A DNA stretch of 60,000 bases. It comes from Membranipora membranacea (Eukaryota > Bryozoa > Gymnolaemata > Cheilostomatida > Membraniporidae). The notes under the pieces were generated by a model. The model did no database searches, had not been told where the DNA came from, and was given only the letters and a program-made list of their open reading frames with translations. The number at the start of each line of letters is the position of its first letter. The stretch's first letter is position 1. The translations under genes were made by a program, and so were the position numbers. Shown here one piece after another: positions 46,736-59,749 of this stretch. The stretch is taken from assembly GCA_914767715.1 (NCBI GenBank), contig OU612068.1, forward strand, positions 32,304,001-32,364,000. The letters run 5' to 3'.

Positions 46736-47149
46736 GAGAATAAAGATTGATGAAACTCCACATCAAAGTGTCGGAAGAAGTCTGTCGTGTTGATAATGTG
46801 TGTCAATTATAATGTTCGTTGGTTAAGTGTATTGATTAAGTCTTAGCTTGACAATCGGGACTGTGTTATCCAGAATACGAGTAGGCCCAGTAGTATCAGA
46901 TTGGTATCACATCAAGATATGTTGGTCAAATCAAAGGAGGCGACAGACTAGGTCTCGATATTGGGGACCTAGATTCTTTCATATCAAAAGATAGCCTGGC
47001 CCTGCGGATGATACATGACTATGAACATTTCAGTAAAAAAAAGACTCCAGACTCAATTTTTCATTTTTCATTTTGCTACTCCCTACACATGAAACAGTAT
47101 AATCACTCAATCTCGCAGCATGTACCTAATGTCTTTGAGTTCCAGACTG

Positions 47150-47262
47150 CGCCAAGCCGCCAATGCTGCACCAGTTTGCTTTGTTTGAAGGTCAGAGCAG
47201 ACCTGTGGACTAAACACAATTCAGTAGTTGGTGAACAGTGGGATCAGGCAAAACAACGAAAA
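47150..47262 (-). repeat. Worn copy of the third SINE family
   Basis: Blocks matching the body of 38757-38980 appear in the same order and orientation (GCGCCAAGCCGC.., GGTCAGAGCAGACCTG, CAGTAGTTGGTG, GTGGGATCAGG) with many changes. Confidence 0.5.
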
Positions 47263-47594
47263 AAAAAGGACTGTGCTAAAAAGCAAGCATATCCAGCTAT
47301 CATAGTGTTTGTCTATCACTTACATGAATTGGTAGTTTTCTTCTCTTTTACCAGAGATTTAACAGTATCACTGTGATTGGCTCCTCGGGTTATGATTCAG
47401 TTTAGCTAGAATTTAGTGGCTATTTTAGTAGGATTTTCGGGGCCAAGTGGCAGGTCCCTCCTTCTTAAGGAACTATACCTACCGGTCTATGTGCCTGCAA
47501 GTAGTAAACAAATTTCTGCAACCTCATCAGATATTGGTCTGTAATTTTATTTGTTTGAGCCTAGTTTGAGTCATTCCTACATTGCCTGCACACA

Positions 47595-47639
47595 AGCCTA
47601 GTCAACAGACAGCTCAGTATCATCAACCTACAAATCAAG
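47595..47639 (+). promoter_or_regulatory. Probable 5' UTR exon of aldolase 1
   Basis: A strong donor (CAAG/GTAAGT at 47639/47640) lies 1.1 kb before the coding start. The coding exon opens with an acceptor placed directly on the ATG (TTTAG/ATG), which requires an upstream non-coding exon. The 5' end is a guess; no TATA box was picked out. Confidence 0.5.
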
Positions 47640-48775
47640 GTAAGTAAATGTGTCCTTGATCAAGACAGTATGAGTAAAAGTTTGAGTGATTTGTTTGCGT
47701 GTTTACTACAGATAATTTTAAATTTATTATTCAAATTACTTACTTTACAGTTGGTTTGGGTAGTCAGTGTCCAATTAACTTAACTAATTATCATTGAACT
47801 TCACAGTTTAAATAGGCCTGGAGGAATAATAATGCAAGGAGAATAATATATGTATGTATGGCCTCATTGGATGGCCTCACTGAGGACCTCTTGGTCCCAA
47901 CATCCTAACAATGTCTGATGAGTGATGCCAACCTAACTAAGAAGAATGATTGCATTGGACTGGTAAAACCTTGTAATTGTATTGAAATGTAATATGGATA
48001 TGGAACTGCTACTGGTAGATTGATCATTTGATTTTCAGTGATCTTGTAGGCCTACTCATTTGTTGTGCTGAGTGTGTGGTTAGGACACCAATGACCTTCC
48101 TCGGACTGACCATATATATATCAGTTAAACCCATTGGGCAACTGGTCGTAGCGTACAGAAAAAACAAATCTAACCAAATAAATTATTCTTTTGCTATAAT
48201 TATCAGGCGGGCTCTTTGGTAAATTGGCTAATAATGTAAAGATTTGTGTAGCATGTTGGCAAAATGACGATGTACATACAAAAGTTCAGTTCCAGTAGTA
48301 GCTGCTTATATCCAAGACATTTGAACATCCCCACTTTGTCACCATATTTTCTGCCGAATAAAAAATGTATATCTATCTATCTTGCTTGTAACGTACTTGA
48401 TAGTGTTTTAGGCCTTGGGCCACTATGATAAATAACCATAGACTCGGCTAAGGTAAGTGTTAACCAATAAGGCAGCATTTGAATGTAGGCCTACGAGTTC
48501 AGTAATATAACATCTCCATCAATTCTCAATTATCTTCGGGCTCTCATTGTTTGAGCAAAAGATGTCCTGAAGACTACTGGCTGGTCAAGAACTATGTTGA
48601 TGGCCTAGCATTGTTTCGTTAATGTACTAATTATCACTGTTAACCCATTAAAATTATTCAGATGGCAATGAGGTTTTGTGCACATATGTCCAGTCTACAT
48701 CAGTTGAATTTCATATGTGAGCCGGTATTGGCATTGCCGTCTTGCTAACCCACCCAAATCATTTGATTACTTTAG

Positions 48776-51700
48776 ATGCCTGGACCAGAGTTTTACCAGT
48801 ATCTGAGTGATGCCCAAGAGAAAGAGCTAGCTGAGATTGCAAAACAGATTGTCACTCCAGGAAAGGGAATTCTAGCTGCTGATGAGTCAACAGGCACCAT
48901 TGGCAAACGGTTCGCTAACATCAACCTGGAGAATGTGGAGGACAACAGAAGAGCTTATAGGTATGGTAATCTTATGATTCTATTAATTAAGTTTATCTTT
49001 CCCTAAGTCCTACATCCTGGGTAAGATTTAACCAGCACTGCCATTGCAGGAAAGTAGAACACAGGCTCCAGTGTTTGTCATCAACAGTGTTTACAAAGTT
49101 GCAGGTAGAGGATGATTGAGGGGAGGGAGGGATTATATTTGAAGCGTTGAGAGGAGTGTTTCAAATCATAACAGAGTAAAGCCTCTACCGGTAGTCATTA
49201 ATGATAGACGAGGAGGGTCAAACACCGAATAGTGCTCCTATACATGATCACTATAACTGATCACATATTGATTGGGCTATGTTGTGTAGCCATGCGTAAT
49301 AAGCATGCACTGAGCTCTTCTATGTTCAGTGACCTTGCTGCTTGATGTATATCACGTAGCCCTACACAGCTACATAGCTTAGAACTCATTATGAAAAAAA
49401 TTAGTTTTGTGAGAAAAATCTTGGAAACCTCACCTGTAGCTTGATTGTGAAATCACATAGGGTCATGTGAAAAATAACAGTTGGAGGTTGCAGCACTCCA
49501 CTCAACATTCATTCTGTTTGGTTCTGCAATTCATGTTGTCCAGATAATCATGATAAATGACAAGAGTGTTGCTCAAAACCGGTGGCGTTCGCCTAAACTT
49601 GATCCAAGTTAGTGTCTGGTTACAGGTATAACATCTGAGAGTGTGCGATACTTGGTGACTAAGTATCATATACTACTGAAATTAATGCATATTGTATAAT
49701 ATTTTGAATTTGGTTGAGCCCTAACTGGTTGGAGATGACCGAATGGCAGGATTTAGGTTATTTTACTGGAGCTGCCACTGGACCTATTCAAGTGGCTGCT
49801 TTCTAGCCCTTAGTATGATTAGTTTGTTTGACCGACATACTTAGATAAGCTATAAGTACAAATACAAGCTAGAGGCATATAAGTAGCCTGTTCATGTCAT
49901 CTCATGTAACTTTCAAAGTGGCCTTTGTGTTTACTTAGGGCACCCACTAATTCTCTATAATGATGGGTGTGTTAGAGGAGTGGCTCAATCCCAGCTTACT
50001 ATTGGATGACAAGGCAATAATATTTGTTGTCAGTTGCCTGGGTAGCCGTAAGCATGAGCTCAAACAGGAATTAGATATTAGGTAAGCCCATATTCAACTG
50101 ACGCAAGTGGCTTTGTAAAGCACAAACAAGGCTGATGCAATGGTTGACATCCTCAGTAAATCAATGAATCTATCCTGTACTTTGTTTTTGTTTACATCTG
50201 TTGTAACCCATCTATAATGAGTGTACACTACTTTCATTTCCTTGTCTGTGAACAAAAATTTGTTTGTCATGGAACAGAGGGAATGAACTCGAAGACCAAA
50301 AATATGCTGAATACAAATTACTAAATTGCATCAGTGCCGCCTGATATGAGCCATACAAAATCCGGGTCATGCCTACCAGGATGTTAATCTGGTCAATGTG
50401 GAGATGAGCTCACCCACTATAACTTATTATACCACCACTAATAATTATCTACAGATCTAAAGCCCCTGTAGCAATGTCCAAAGGCTGCAATCAGTCAAAA
50501 CACTCTGTGCACGGATTGCCAGGGACAAATCAGGTTGCATTGAACCCAAAATAATCAATCGTTTGCCAAAGTTTGAATTCATTTTTTGTAGACAACTTTT
50601 GTTCACTGCAAACACAAGCGAGAGGAAGATATCTGATCACATATCCGGAGTTATTCTCTACCACGAGACGTTTTTCCAGAAGGCTGACGATGGCGAGACA
50701 TTTGTCAGCAAACTGAAGAAACTCGGCATCGTACCAGGAATAAAGGTAGATACATCATACCGCTACCATCGGGAGGTGACATGTTACAGCAGATTATAAA
50801 GGGTTGCGCTGATGCTGATTTTAATTTGCATTTCTTTTGGTGGTAACAAACCTTCTTACTTACTGAAAATAAGCATCACTCCTGTGATGATATAATCTTT
50901 CCAGACACAATTTCCATTTTTACACTGAGATCATGTGGTGTTTACTTAGGTGGATAGTCAAAATTACAATCCCAACTCTTGGTCTCACCGTATCATGAAT
51001 CATGTGCGATGTCATGTCAATACAACTATGCTTTATATTGTGCTTGTATGATGTATCTTCTTTCTGTTATTTTAGGTTGATAAGGGTGTTGTCCCCCTCT
51101 CTGGAACTGATGATGAATGTACTACACAAGGACTGGACGGTCTAGCTGAGAGATGTGCTGAGTATAAAAAGGAGGGAGCCGGGTTTGCCAAGTGGAGATG
51201 TGTACTTAAGGTCAGTACCCTATACAGTACCCTATACAGAACTCATATCTGTTTTGCCTTAATGTTATATGCCTGTGACGTTTGTCCATCACTGCTTGAT
51301 CCCAGACAATGAGTTAGTACTCCAACTTGTTGTAAGGTTGGCATTAGTGCGTTGGCTTTTGCTTACGTTAAAAATGAGATTGCAATGAGATGAGAGATGA
51401 TAGGTAATATAGTCGAGGGTTATTGTTATTGCTGGTGGTTGTAACTTACCACCAAGATGTTACTAACTGACCTAAACATTTTGTGATTTACAGATTAAGT
51501 CTCACAGCCCTTCTCATCAGGCTATGCTTGAGAACGCTAATGTATTGGCTCGGTACGCCAGTATCTGCCAGCAGAATGGACTCGTCCCTATCGTAGAGCC
51601 TGAAGTTCTCCCTGATGGTGATCATGACTTAGAGACAGCTCAGAGAGTGAGTGTTAATACTTAGAATATAGCCTTTATATTTGCAATTTGAAACATGTGC

Positions 51701-53582
51701 CTCACTAGATGGAGTTGAAAAAACTGATTGGTCACTTTATGCCAGCAGTTTAACCATGAAGCACAGAGGAAATTGTCCCTACTTTTTGCCAAATTCCATC
51801 ATCAACAACATGGTTGAGATGATTGTTGCCACTACCAGCAACATGGGCTGAGTTTAAGCAAACAAAAACCTGTGAAACTAAACATCGGTTACTCCACACA
51901 TCGTGCTACATGATGTAGATAACCGGGTCACGTAGAGTTGCATTATCAGTATGCTATCATCACAAATGATTGTTATGTTGCAACACCTACTCACTCACTC
52001 ACCTACTAATATTCTAAAAGTAGTACATAGCACTGGTTGCTGGGTATTAAAAATACTGGAGTTGAGTCTAGACGATAGACGTAAAAATGAATATGTTTAT
52101 GGTCTAGACAACTTCTTATGGCCTGCAATCTGATGGTAAGCACGCTGGTTATTAAACCGTACCACCACCAGCTGCCATCAATCTGATTGGATGTTGTATC
52201 CCCGGCAGTTCATGGTACTTTGACGGCAATGTGTCCCAAAATCTATTCAATCGGCCATCCATTGAACTGAGAGACATTCAGATGATTAGCAGGCATTTAG
52301 CAATATCTATATTCCATACAGAATAATATCTTTATGTTTACTATAATGTTCATGATTAATATTACAGGTTACAGAGTTGGTTCTATCCTATACATACAAA
52401 GCTCTGATGGATCACCATGTCTACCTTGAGGGTACTTTACTCAAACCTAACATGGTGACTGCCGGTCAGAGCTGTACTAAGAAGTACACTGCAGCTGATA
52501 TAGCTAAAGCTACAGTCACTGCCCTACAGAGGACAGTGCCTCCTGCAGTACCAGGTCAGTAGTCTCTTATCATTGGTGCGACTTGTTGCGACTCAAGAAC
52601 TTGTGTCCAAGTTTTGCATTGCATCATTTGTTGCAGACACAGTGGTACACAAACTTGCCTTCTCGTATGGATACCAGTCTCTAACCATCTTGAGCAATAC
52701 TTGATGATAGCAGTACACCGCTTTCCATCTCGGACAAAAATGTGCAACATCATGATTGATCATTGGAATGTTGTGCTTTTTGCAAAGTCATATAAATTAA
52801 TATCTTTGCAAGGCTCCTGAAGGCAATAAATGTACCAAAGGAATTTACACAAGACCAATGAATGACACAGTTAAATATTACTATATCATTATACTATTGA
52901 TGATAACCTTGGTGACTTGTATTTTGATGCATATTTTGATATGACCATGATATAATTTCAGGTGTTACGTTCCTCTCTGGTGGACAGTCTGAGGAGAATG
53001 CCTCCGTCAATCTGTCAGAGATAAACAAACAGCCTGGAGCCAAACCCTGGGCTCTCACATTCAGCTATGGACGGGCTCTACAAGCTTCTGTGCTCAAAGC
53101 ATGGCAGGGCAAGAAAGAAAACCTCTCAAAAGGTTAATATTAATAGTAGCAAAAGAAGTTTAAACGAATACTGAGGTCTATTTAGTAGTTCCAGCCTTGC
53201 TCCTGTTAAACAAATTTAAAAGCGTAAGGTTAAGATAGGTAGAATATGGATTCTATTGTCTGTTTCTTCTCTCAGATTTATTTAGTATGGGATAGATACA
53301 ACATGAATTAATGAGGGCTCACTCACAGTTCGGGTTACAGGATGATACATCGACATCAATCAAACCCTGCATTATAGATAAGTCAATAAGCAGTCTGAAT
53401 GTTGGTCGGGAGTTATTTTTCTTTGCCAATCTCTGAAGTTATCTTGACATTATTTTTCAGCCCAAGAGGAGTTACTGAACAGAGCTCAGGCTAATGGACA
53501 AGCTTCTATTGGTAAATACACCGGGGGAGCTGGATCTTCTGCTGCAGCTGACAGTAACTTTGTAGCTCAGCACGCCTATTAA
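48776..53582 (+). CDS. Class I fructose-bisphosphate aldolase 1
   Basis: Catalyses cleavage of fructose-1,6-bisphosphate to DHAP and glyceraldehyde-3-phosphate in cytosolic glycolysis. Seven coding exons: 48776-48960, 50592-50745, 51076-51210, 51494-51646, 52368-52554, 52962-53132, 53461-53582 (369 codons with stop, 368 residues; the family has about 364). All key class I features are present: LAADESTG near the N-terminus (catalytic Asp), [13 protein letters not shown] (substrate-contact Lys), [21 protein letters not shown] (catalytic Glu), [10 protein letters not shown] with the Schiff-base Lys, FLSGGQSEE (phosphate site), YGRALQAS, and the C-terminal Tyr (QHAY). The ATG lies exactly at an acceptor, so a 5' UTR exon is expected. 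A paralogue with the same intron positions follows 1.5 kb downstream. The last intron's donor (GTTAAT) is weak but conserved in place. Confidence 0.97.
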
Positions 53583-55120
53583 ACAGTCAGCAACTATATA
53601 TAGATAATAAGCTTTGTGTCATGTTAACGTGGTCATGAATACTCGATGATAAAGTATACTAAAGGTGTTTGTTGCGTAGCGGATAGACAGTTACTTTTAA
53701 CTAGATGTTAAAAACATATTATCGATATATTTTGGTTATTTCACTATTCTTTTTTTTTCACTCTATGAAGATTGGTGTCTGGGTTTTTTGTAATAGTTGA
53801 TTCAGTTGTTCTGGTGTAGAAAGACTGCTGAAGATAGAAACTTTTTGATTTGTAACCAAGAGAATCTCCTATATAGTCAATAAAAAAGAAATAAACTTGT
53901 TCCATTGCCAACTCAACACTATGCACGTATTAACGGCTGACAAGAATTTTAGAACCTGGCCTATGGCATTTTATTTTTTAATTCAAGGTTACAAAAGGAA
54001 TTGGTTTCAGAATGTTAAATCATGTAAAGCAAGTTTAAGACATTAAAATTGTCCAAAAAAAGATATTTGAATGCACGCTGCTACCACATGTTGCAATCTA
54101 TTCCAGAATGCATGCAGATTTAGCGTGATCCTCATTCCAAATAGCTTGCAGATATCTGGCAGCTGCTCATGCCTGGGTACAAATCAGCTGACTGCGCAAT
54201 GTAGTTGTATTGTTTAGATTCAAAATAAGTATTGTCTCATTATATTTGTGCACTGTTGTTTTAAGAAATTATCAACCGGTGTGAAGGTAGTGTGACCAGT
54301 GGACTGCAAATCGTTATTTGATACTTCAATGCAGTTAATACTTTAATCGAAAACTCCCTGTCTGATCCTCCCCTACTGATCAAGGACACAGATTCAATGC
54401 TCTGTGGAAATGTTGTGTTTCCCTGTTTGCAAGTTAAAACAACCCTAATAAAATGTGAGCTGGGAATTGTCAAAAATATTTGCTGTAAAAATACGAGTAC
54501 ATTAGTCGGTAGCCACACCCTCCCTCAATCATTACAAGGTTCCACAAATGTAATCATCATAATTTCTCTGAGTTTAGTAAGAATGGTCAGCAGTTATTAG
54601 GACAGCGCTGATGTAATGTGACACTTAGGAGAGTACATGTCAAGTTTCTTGTATCTGACAGGTTGTGGCTTCTTCATACTTGTTCTCATTGTTAGTCCGT
54701 GTCATCTGTCATCTACATTACTAAACACATGTCATCAGATGTGATATATTTGACACGATGTTTGCTGACACTTGATTGATATGTCAGCAGAGCTGTTCTG
54801 ATCAGCATATACTCTTACAACCAGGGGGTGTTGCTGTTGCCACATGCATTAACACAGTATCAATCTGAGTAGTCAGCACAGCAAGTCTTGTTCAACATCT
54901 CCAAAATATTTTTGGTAAGTTTTTCTCTTTGTCCTCAAAATATTGCCATGTTGAGATTTTGTGCATTATTTTGATTGCCGTAGTGTGCCGAGATATTTTG
55001 TGTGATAAATTATTATATATCATGATTATATTATTAAACATCCATGAGAGACATTATTGTCTTTAATGCTCATTTTGTCTATGACATGATGCACTTTCAG
55101 GTCTCTTCTAATCTGCTGAG
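53583..55120. other. Intergenic spacer between the two aldolase genes
   Basis: Holds the 3' UTR of aldolase 1 with its poly(A) signal, then about 1 kb with no coding signal. The probable 5' UTR exon of aldolase 2 follows; its donor is TTTTTG/GTAAGT at 54914/54915, with an acceptor at 55100 and 20 bases of leader before the ATG. Confidence 0.6.
53879..53884 (+). promoter_or_regulatory. Polyadenylation signal of aldolase 1
   Basis: AATAAA about 300 bases past the stop. A second AAATAAA lies a few bases on (about 53889). Confidence 0.6.
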
Positions 55121-56138
55121 ATGCCACAGTTCTGTACTTACCTCACCTCTGAGCAGGAGAAGGAGCTGGTGGATATCGCCAGTCAGATAATCAGACCAGG
55201 ATGTGGTATACTAGCTGCTGATGAGATTAACGCTACTATGGAGAAGAGATTCACACCTATAGGTGTAGAGAATACTGAAGATAATCGCAGAGTGTACAGG
55301 TAAAACTCATCAACTCGCATCAGTTCTTACTTTTTGAAGCTTATTCAAAGAGTAGTTGTGAAATATGAGCTTGCTTAAATTTGCTACCAAGTTTATATCA
55401 TTGACGCCTGTCTTGGGCAGTTCAGTCGAAATTCTAGCAACACCTTTCCAGTACATGCAGAGATCCTAACAGCTTAGTGCAGGTACAAACAATAAGAAAT
55501 AAGATATTCAATTCTTGGGTTATCCTCACATGTTTAAAAGGGAAGATAAAGCACAAACCTATTTAACAGAGTGATGAAGACATTCCATCTCCCGATCATC
55601 AGTTAACACTTCTTTCTGTGTAGCCAGTTCCCTTCGACATATGTGAGAATTTCCGTATTTTAACTTGTGTTATGGCATATGCCATCCTTTTAAATAATAC
55701 TAATGAAATAAGTTAGACCTTCCAACCAATGTTTCTCTCGCAGAGGCATGTTGCTCGCAGCTGAAGATGGTGATATGAAGTTATCTGATCATATCTCTGG
55801 AGTAATTCTCAATCATGAGACATTTCATCAGTCTGATGATAGCGGTAAAGCATTCACAGAGGTGCTTAAAGAACAGGGAGTCGTACCCGGTATCAAGGTA
55901 TGTAATGTTTTCAGATTCAATTGCTTTAAATTTGATGCCTGTTCTCAAATTGTATCCTGTGAGAATTAGAGAGGGATTGTCTATGATAGAGTTCGTATAC
56001 TAAAATGTGAGCCCCTAAACACTGCTAAACACTGATAAAACCTGCTGTTCAACATCATAGCTCAAACAAAATTTTTACTCTGTATATCTGGTTACAAGTC
56101 AATCGCACTTAACTTTTTCTGCAGAATGAATACATGTG

Positions 56139-56178
<40 letters not shown>

Positions 56179-58645
56179 CTCGATCTGTATTTCTAGCTGG
56201 ATATGGGAGTTGTTCCTCTTGCTGGTACAGATGATGAGGTCACTGCTCAAGGTCTAGATAACTTAAATGAGAGATGTGTAGAATATAAGAAGCTCGGAGC
56301 CGGATTTGCCAAATGGAGATGTGTGCTGAAAGTTAGTATGTGGGCCTCTCACTTTGTACACAAATTCAAAGCGTTTACATATAATGATAAATCTCCCAAG
56401 CTAGCCTATAATATGAGAATCAGAAAGAATATTAGAAATGGGCGAAGTTATTATTGGACATGTAATGTAACATGTATATGTATATATGATAAGTATATAT
56501 GTTCATGTGAAACAACACATAGAGCATTTCTTCCCAAGATATTTGCAATGCATGATGGGAATGATGGCAAAGAGAAAGAGTAGATATTCCTCACAATTGT
56601 ATAAAATCTAAAAATTGACAAAATCATAGTTTTCTGTAGTTGATTTTACTAGAAGTTGATCTATTCTTGTCAAGGTGGTATTTGAGGACAGATCACCATA
56701 TTCTGATAAACAAAATTTTACTGCCGGCGCACAACCGCCATCAGTGCTTCATTTTTCTTTTTGGCCATTCAATGTAAGGTACCATTTTCCTTACATGTAA
56801 CTTCAGATCAAATCCCATACACCAACACAATTGGCCCTACAAGAAAATGCCAATGTGCTAGCTAGATATGCAAGTATATGTCAACAGAATGGGATAGTTC
56901 CAATAGTAGAGCCTGAAGTATTACGAGACGGAGACCATGATCTACAAACTAATCGAAAGGTGAAACCAATTTAACCTACTTCCTCAAGTATCGGTGAAAA
57001 ATCAGTTCTCTGCATGTCTCTTTAGAATATTGGAGTTGCTCTCTCATCATGTATGAAATGACAACTTTTATTACATATACATGATTGACAAACAATAAGC
57101 TTTCATCAAAACAATGTCAATTTTTCACTCTCATAAATCAACTCATTATCATATTCAGCTACATTGTACCATATGGCACATTATACCAGGTTTTATGCAC
57201 TAATGTAAAAACGGGAATTTAAAATTTTATAACCAACAGCAATCCTTGATTTAGGTATCAGAGCAGGTGTTATCATATACATACAAAGCTCTGATGGATC
57301 ACCATGTATTCCTGGATGGTACACTACTCAAGCCTAACATGGTGACCGCCGGGCAAACCTGTGATAAGAAGTACAGTGTGGAGGAGGTAGCTGAGGCTAC
57401 TGTAGCTGCCCTCAAACGAGCTGTGCCTGCTGCTGTACCTGGTATGTCCATTATATTATTTTGGCTGATTTGGCTTAGCTGGTCTGAGAGCTGATTAATC
57501 TAATTTGTATCAGATGACCACCGGAGATCGAGGTTGCTTTAAATTTATCACAGACAACATTTTTTCATTGAGTATTCACAGCCTTCGCCAAAAGCCGGAA
57601 AATTGTAGGAGGTAGCTCAGCGCCTGCCCTCCAACAGGCAAGTGGTGGGGGTTCTGGGTTTGAACCCTGCTGCAGTCTACTGACTAATGCACTTAATCGA
57701 TGCCCAAAGTGTACTCTGGCCTGCGTGTAAACTGAGCACAGCTGTTGTCGCCATGCCATCAAAGGACTTGATGATTTTAATTTGGTGTTTTTAAACATTC
57801 TTATTTCTTACAATAAATGTTTTTATAAATGTTAATCACATCGTCACAGTAAATAAATTCTGAACTTTTTCAAGGCATAGTTTTCCTGTCGGGTGGACAA
57901 GCAGAAGAAGAATCTACTCTGCATCTAAATGCCATGAATAAGCTGAGCTGTATCAAACCCTGGAGACTATCATTCAGCTTCGCTAGAGCACTACAAGCCT
58001 CAGCCCTCAAGGCCTGGCAGGGTAAACCTGAAAACATGAAACAAGGTACAGATCATATGAATCGATAACACGTGCTCAAAATCCATGCAAAGGAATACCC
58101 ATCATATTCATAAATATATATATTCCTATTATTTATTCATATCATATCCAAGTATGCTCATGGATTAGGAGAAAGTATCTGGCCCTCTACAAGGACATGG
58201 CAACTAAATGATTGGTCCAAAAGTCCAGTAATGCTACAGCCGACCACTGACCCAAATCAAGTTTTAAGTTTAAGATGGTTTTTACTGGGATATCTATCAA
58301 TGCATAAAATGAAAGCAGCAAGACTTTTAGCAACATTCAATTACTGACACGAAGTTATCACCTACCCATAAAATCATATCAGTGTTCATAAGTAACAAAT
58401 TTTGCGACATCAGGATAGATCAATTCATAGGAATAAAAGTTTTTTTAATGTAAATTTACCTTTTACATCTCAGTGAAAAGAAAATTTATTTATATAAGAT
58501 TAAATCTATTATTTTGTTTGTAGCCCAGAGAGAGCTGCTGAAGCGAGCTCAGGCTAATGGCCAGGCTACTCAGGGTAAATATCAGGGAGACACAGAGACA
58601 TCAGCAGCTAAAGACAGCAACTTTGTGCCTCAGCATACCTACTAA
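55121..58645 (+). CDS. Class I aldolase paralogue 2 with altered active-site residues
   Basis: Seven coding exons at the same positions and phases as aldolase 1: 55121-55299, 55744-55897, 56197-56331, 56807-56959, 57255-57441, 57875-58045, 58524-58645 (367 codons with stop, 366 residues). Kept: LAADE with the catalytic Asp, [31 protein letters not shown] with the Schiff-base Lys, FLSGGQAEE and the C-terminal Tyr (QHTY). Changed: the ESTG segment of the phosphate-binding loop is EINA; the VDKGVV lysine (Lys107 in rabbit muscle numbering) is Met (LDMGVV); YGRALQ is FARALQ. No stop or frameshift, and clean splice sites, argue for a functional product. Catalysis may be weakened or the substrate changed. 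The second intron holds a TA run and the fifth a SINE. Confidence 0.93.
56139..56175. repeat. (TA)n microsatellite in aldolase 2 intron
   Basis: About 18 TA units, just before the acceptor of exon 3. Confidence 0.92.
57595..57770 (+). mobile_element. SINE of the third family in aldolase 2 intron 5
   Basis: A tRNA-like head with A box TAGCTCAGCGCCTG and B box GGTTTGAACCC leads into CTGCTGCAGTCTACTGACT, matching the body start of the SINE at 38757-38980 (there on the - strand). Confidence 0.72.
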
Positions 58646-59565
58646 ATGAGATGGTTGATGATTGAGGATCGCTGTCTATTGTGAAGTTTCATGTTGCATT
58701 CGACTTTTTGAATTCTGCTACTTAATTTTGATTTCAATAATAATTTGACCAATGGTTTAAAAAAAAACTAAATTTATAATCTTGCAATCCTGAGCAAGTC
58801 AGGCAGGGTCGTTCTGATCTGATGCCTAACTGAAAATAAAACATGATATAGTAGACTTTGATGTGATCGTGGACAAATACAAGAGACAACCCAATGAGGA
58901 TATAAATGATGACTAGGACTTGATTACAAAGAGTTTAGGTGAAAATGAATTTTTTATAGCAAGACTAACCAGTGACAGACGTTTGTGAATGATAAAACTT
59001 TTAAGCTGGTGTTCCTTAATTGAGAACTTTGCAGAAAACACATAGGTTCCGATAAAAAATGACAGCATAGAGTTTTTTTTTCACTCAGCTTGCGAAGGAA
59101 ACTTGAGCTTATTATTTATTATTTTGAATCAGAGGCCGGCTGCCTGGCCCGTACTCATCTCAGTACATTGACAAAAAGTATTTTGGATTAGCAACATAAT
59201 AATGTATCAAACAATACCCTTGCACTGCTGTCTTGGGTAAGGTTTTGCAGAATTCCCATACTTTGTACACCTTAATTTCATCGTGATCATCTGAATATAA
59301 GAGAGGAGATTTTGATATATGTACCTCATACAGCGATACACCACTGAAGAGGTGTGCAGGGAAAAACTAAAAGAATAGAGGTATGACAGGCACCAACAGG
59401 TGAACGCATTTTTCCTAATACTGCAGTTTTGAAAGGATTATTGTTGACATGTGCTAAACCAACATCTTGAATGAACTAATGAATATTGTTTGACTTTATC
59501 CCAAAATTAGTCTTGACAAGCCATGTCTACCCTAAAAATGTACTAAACTATCTACAATGTTACAG
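58646..59565. other. Intergenic sequence after aldolase 2
   Basis: Holds the 3' UTR of aldolase 2 with a candidate poly(A) signal at 58835-58840. No exon was identified, although the next gene's first coding exon should lie here. Confidence 0.55.
58835..58840 (+). promoter_or_regulatory. Polyadenylation signal of aldolase 2
   Basis: AATAAA about 190 bases past the stop. Confidence 0.55.
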
Positions 59566-59749
59566 AAATTTGTTTCTCCTGTCACTGATTGGTCTGATGA
59601 TTGTGGGTCAAACTGCAGTATCAGCTTTATCAGCTTTATCAGCCACTCCTGTTACAGAAGACAGACTCACAAAGTTAGAAACAGAAGTGAGAGATCTGAA
59701 ATTGGACAATCAAAGAACCGTAAAAGTTTTGGTGACTCTTGTCAATGCT
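59566..59749 (+). CDS. Exon of a secreted or membrane protein with coiled coil, partial
   Basis: An acceptor (TTACAG at 59560-59565) and a strong donor (GCT/GTAAGT at 59749) bound an open exon of 184 bases. In the frame that uses two bases from an upstream exon it encodes a leader-like hydrophobic stretch (LFLLSLIGLMIVGQTAVSAL). A short Ser/Ala/Thr linker and a heptad-patterned helix follow (LTKLETEVRDLKLDNQRTVK). The start codon must lie in an earlier exon, and the rest of the gene is beyond the window. The family is not recognised. Confidence 0.5.

Larger units (their letters stand above)
45138..48775. other. Intergenic region between gene D and aldolase 1
   Basis: About 3.6 kb. It holds the 5' flank of gene D, a minisatellite (46470-46735), a worn SINE (47150-47262) and the likely 5' UTR exon and intron of aldolase 1. 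The 122-codon frame at 47008-47376 overlaps the worn SINE and is not called. Confidence 0.55.

Noticed and set aside
46465-46806. Long open frames on both strands
   Set aside because: Both are produced by the minisatellite (DVYYMI and IYIYHI repeats).
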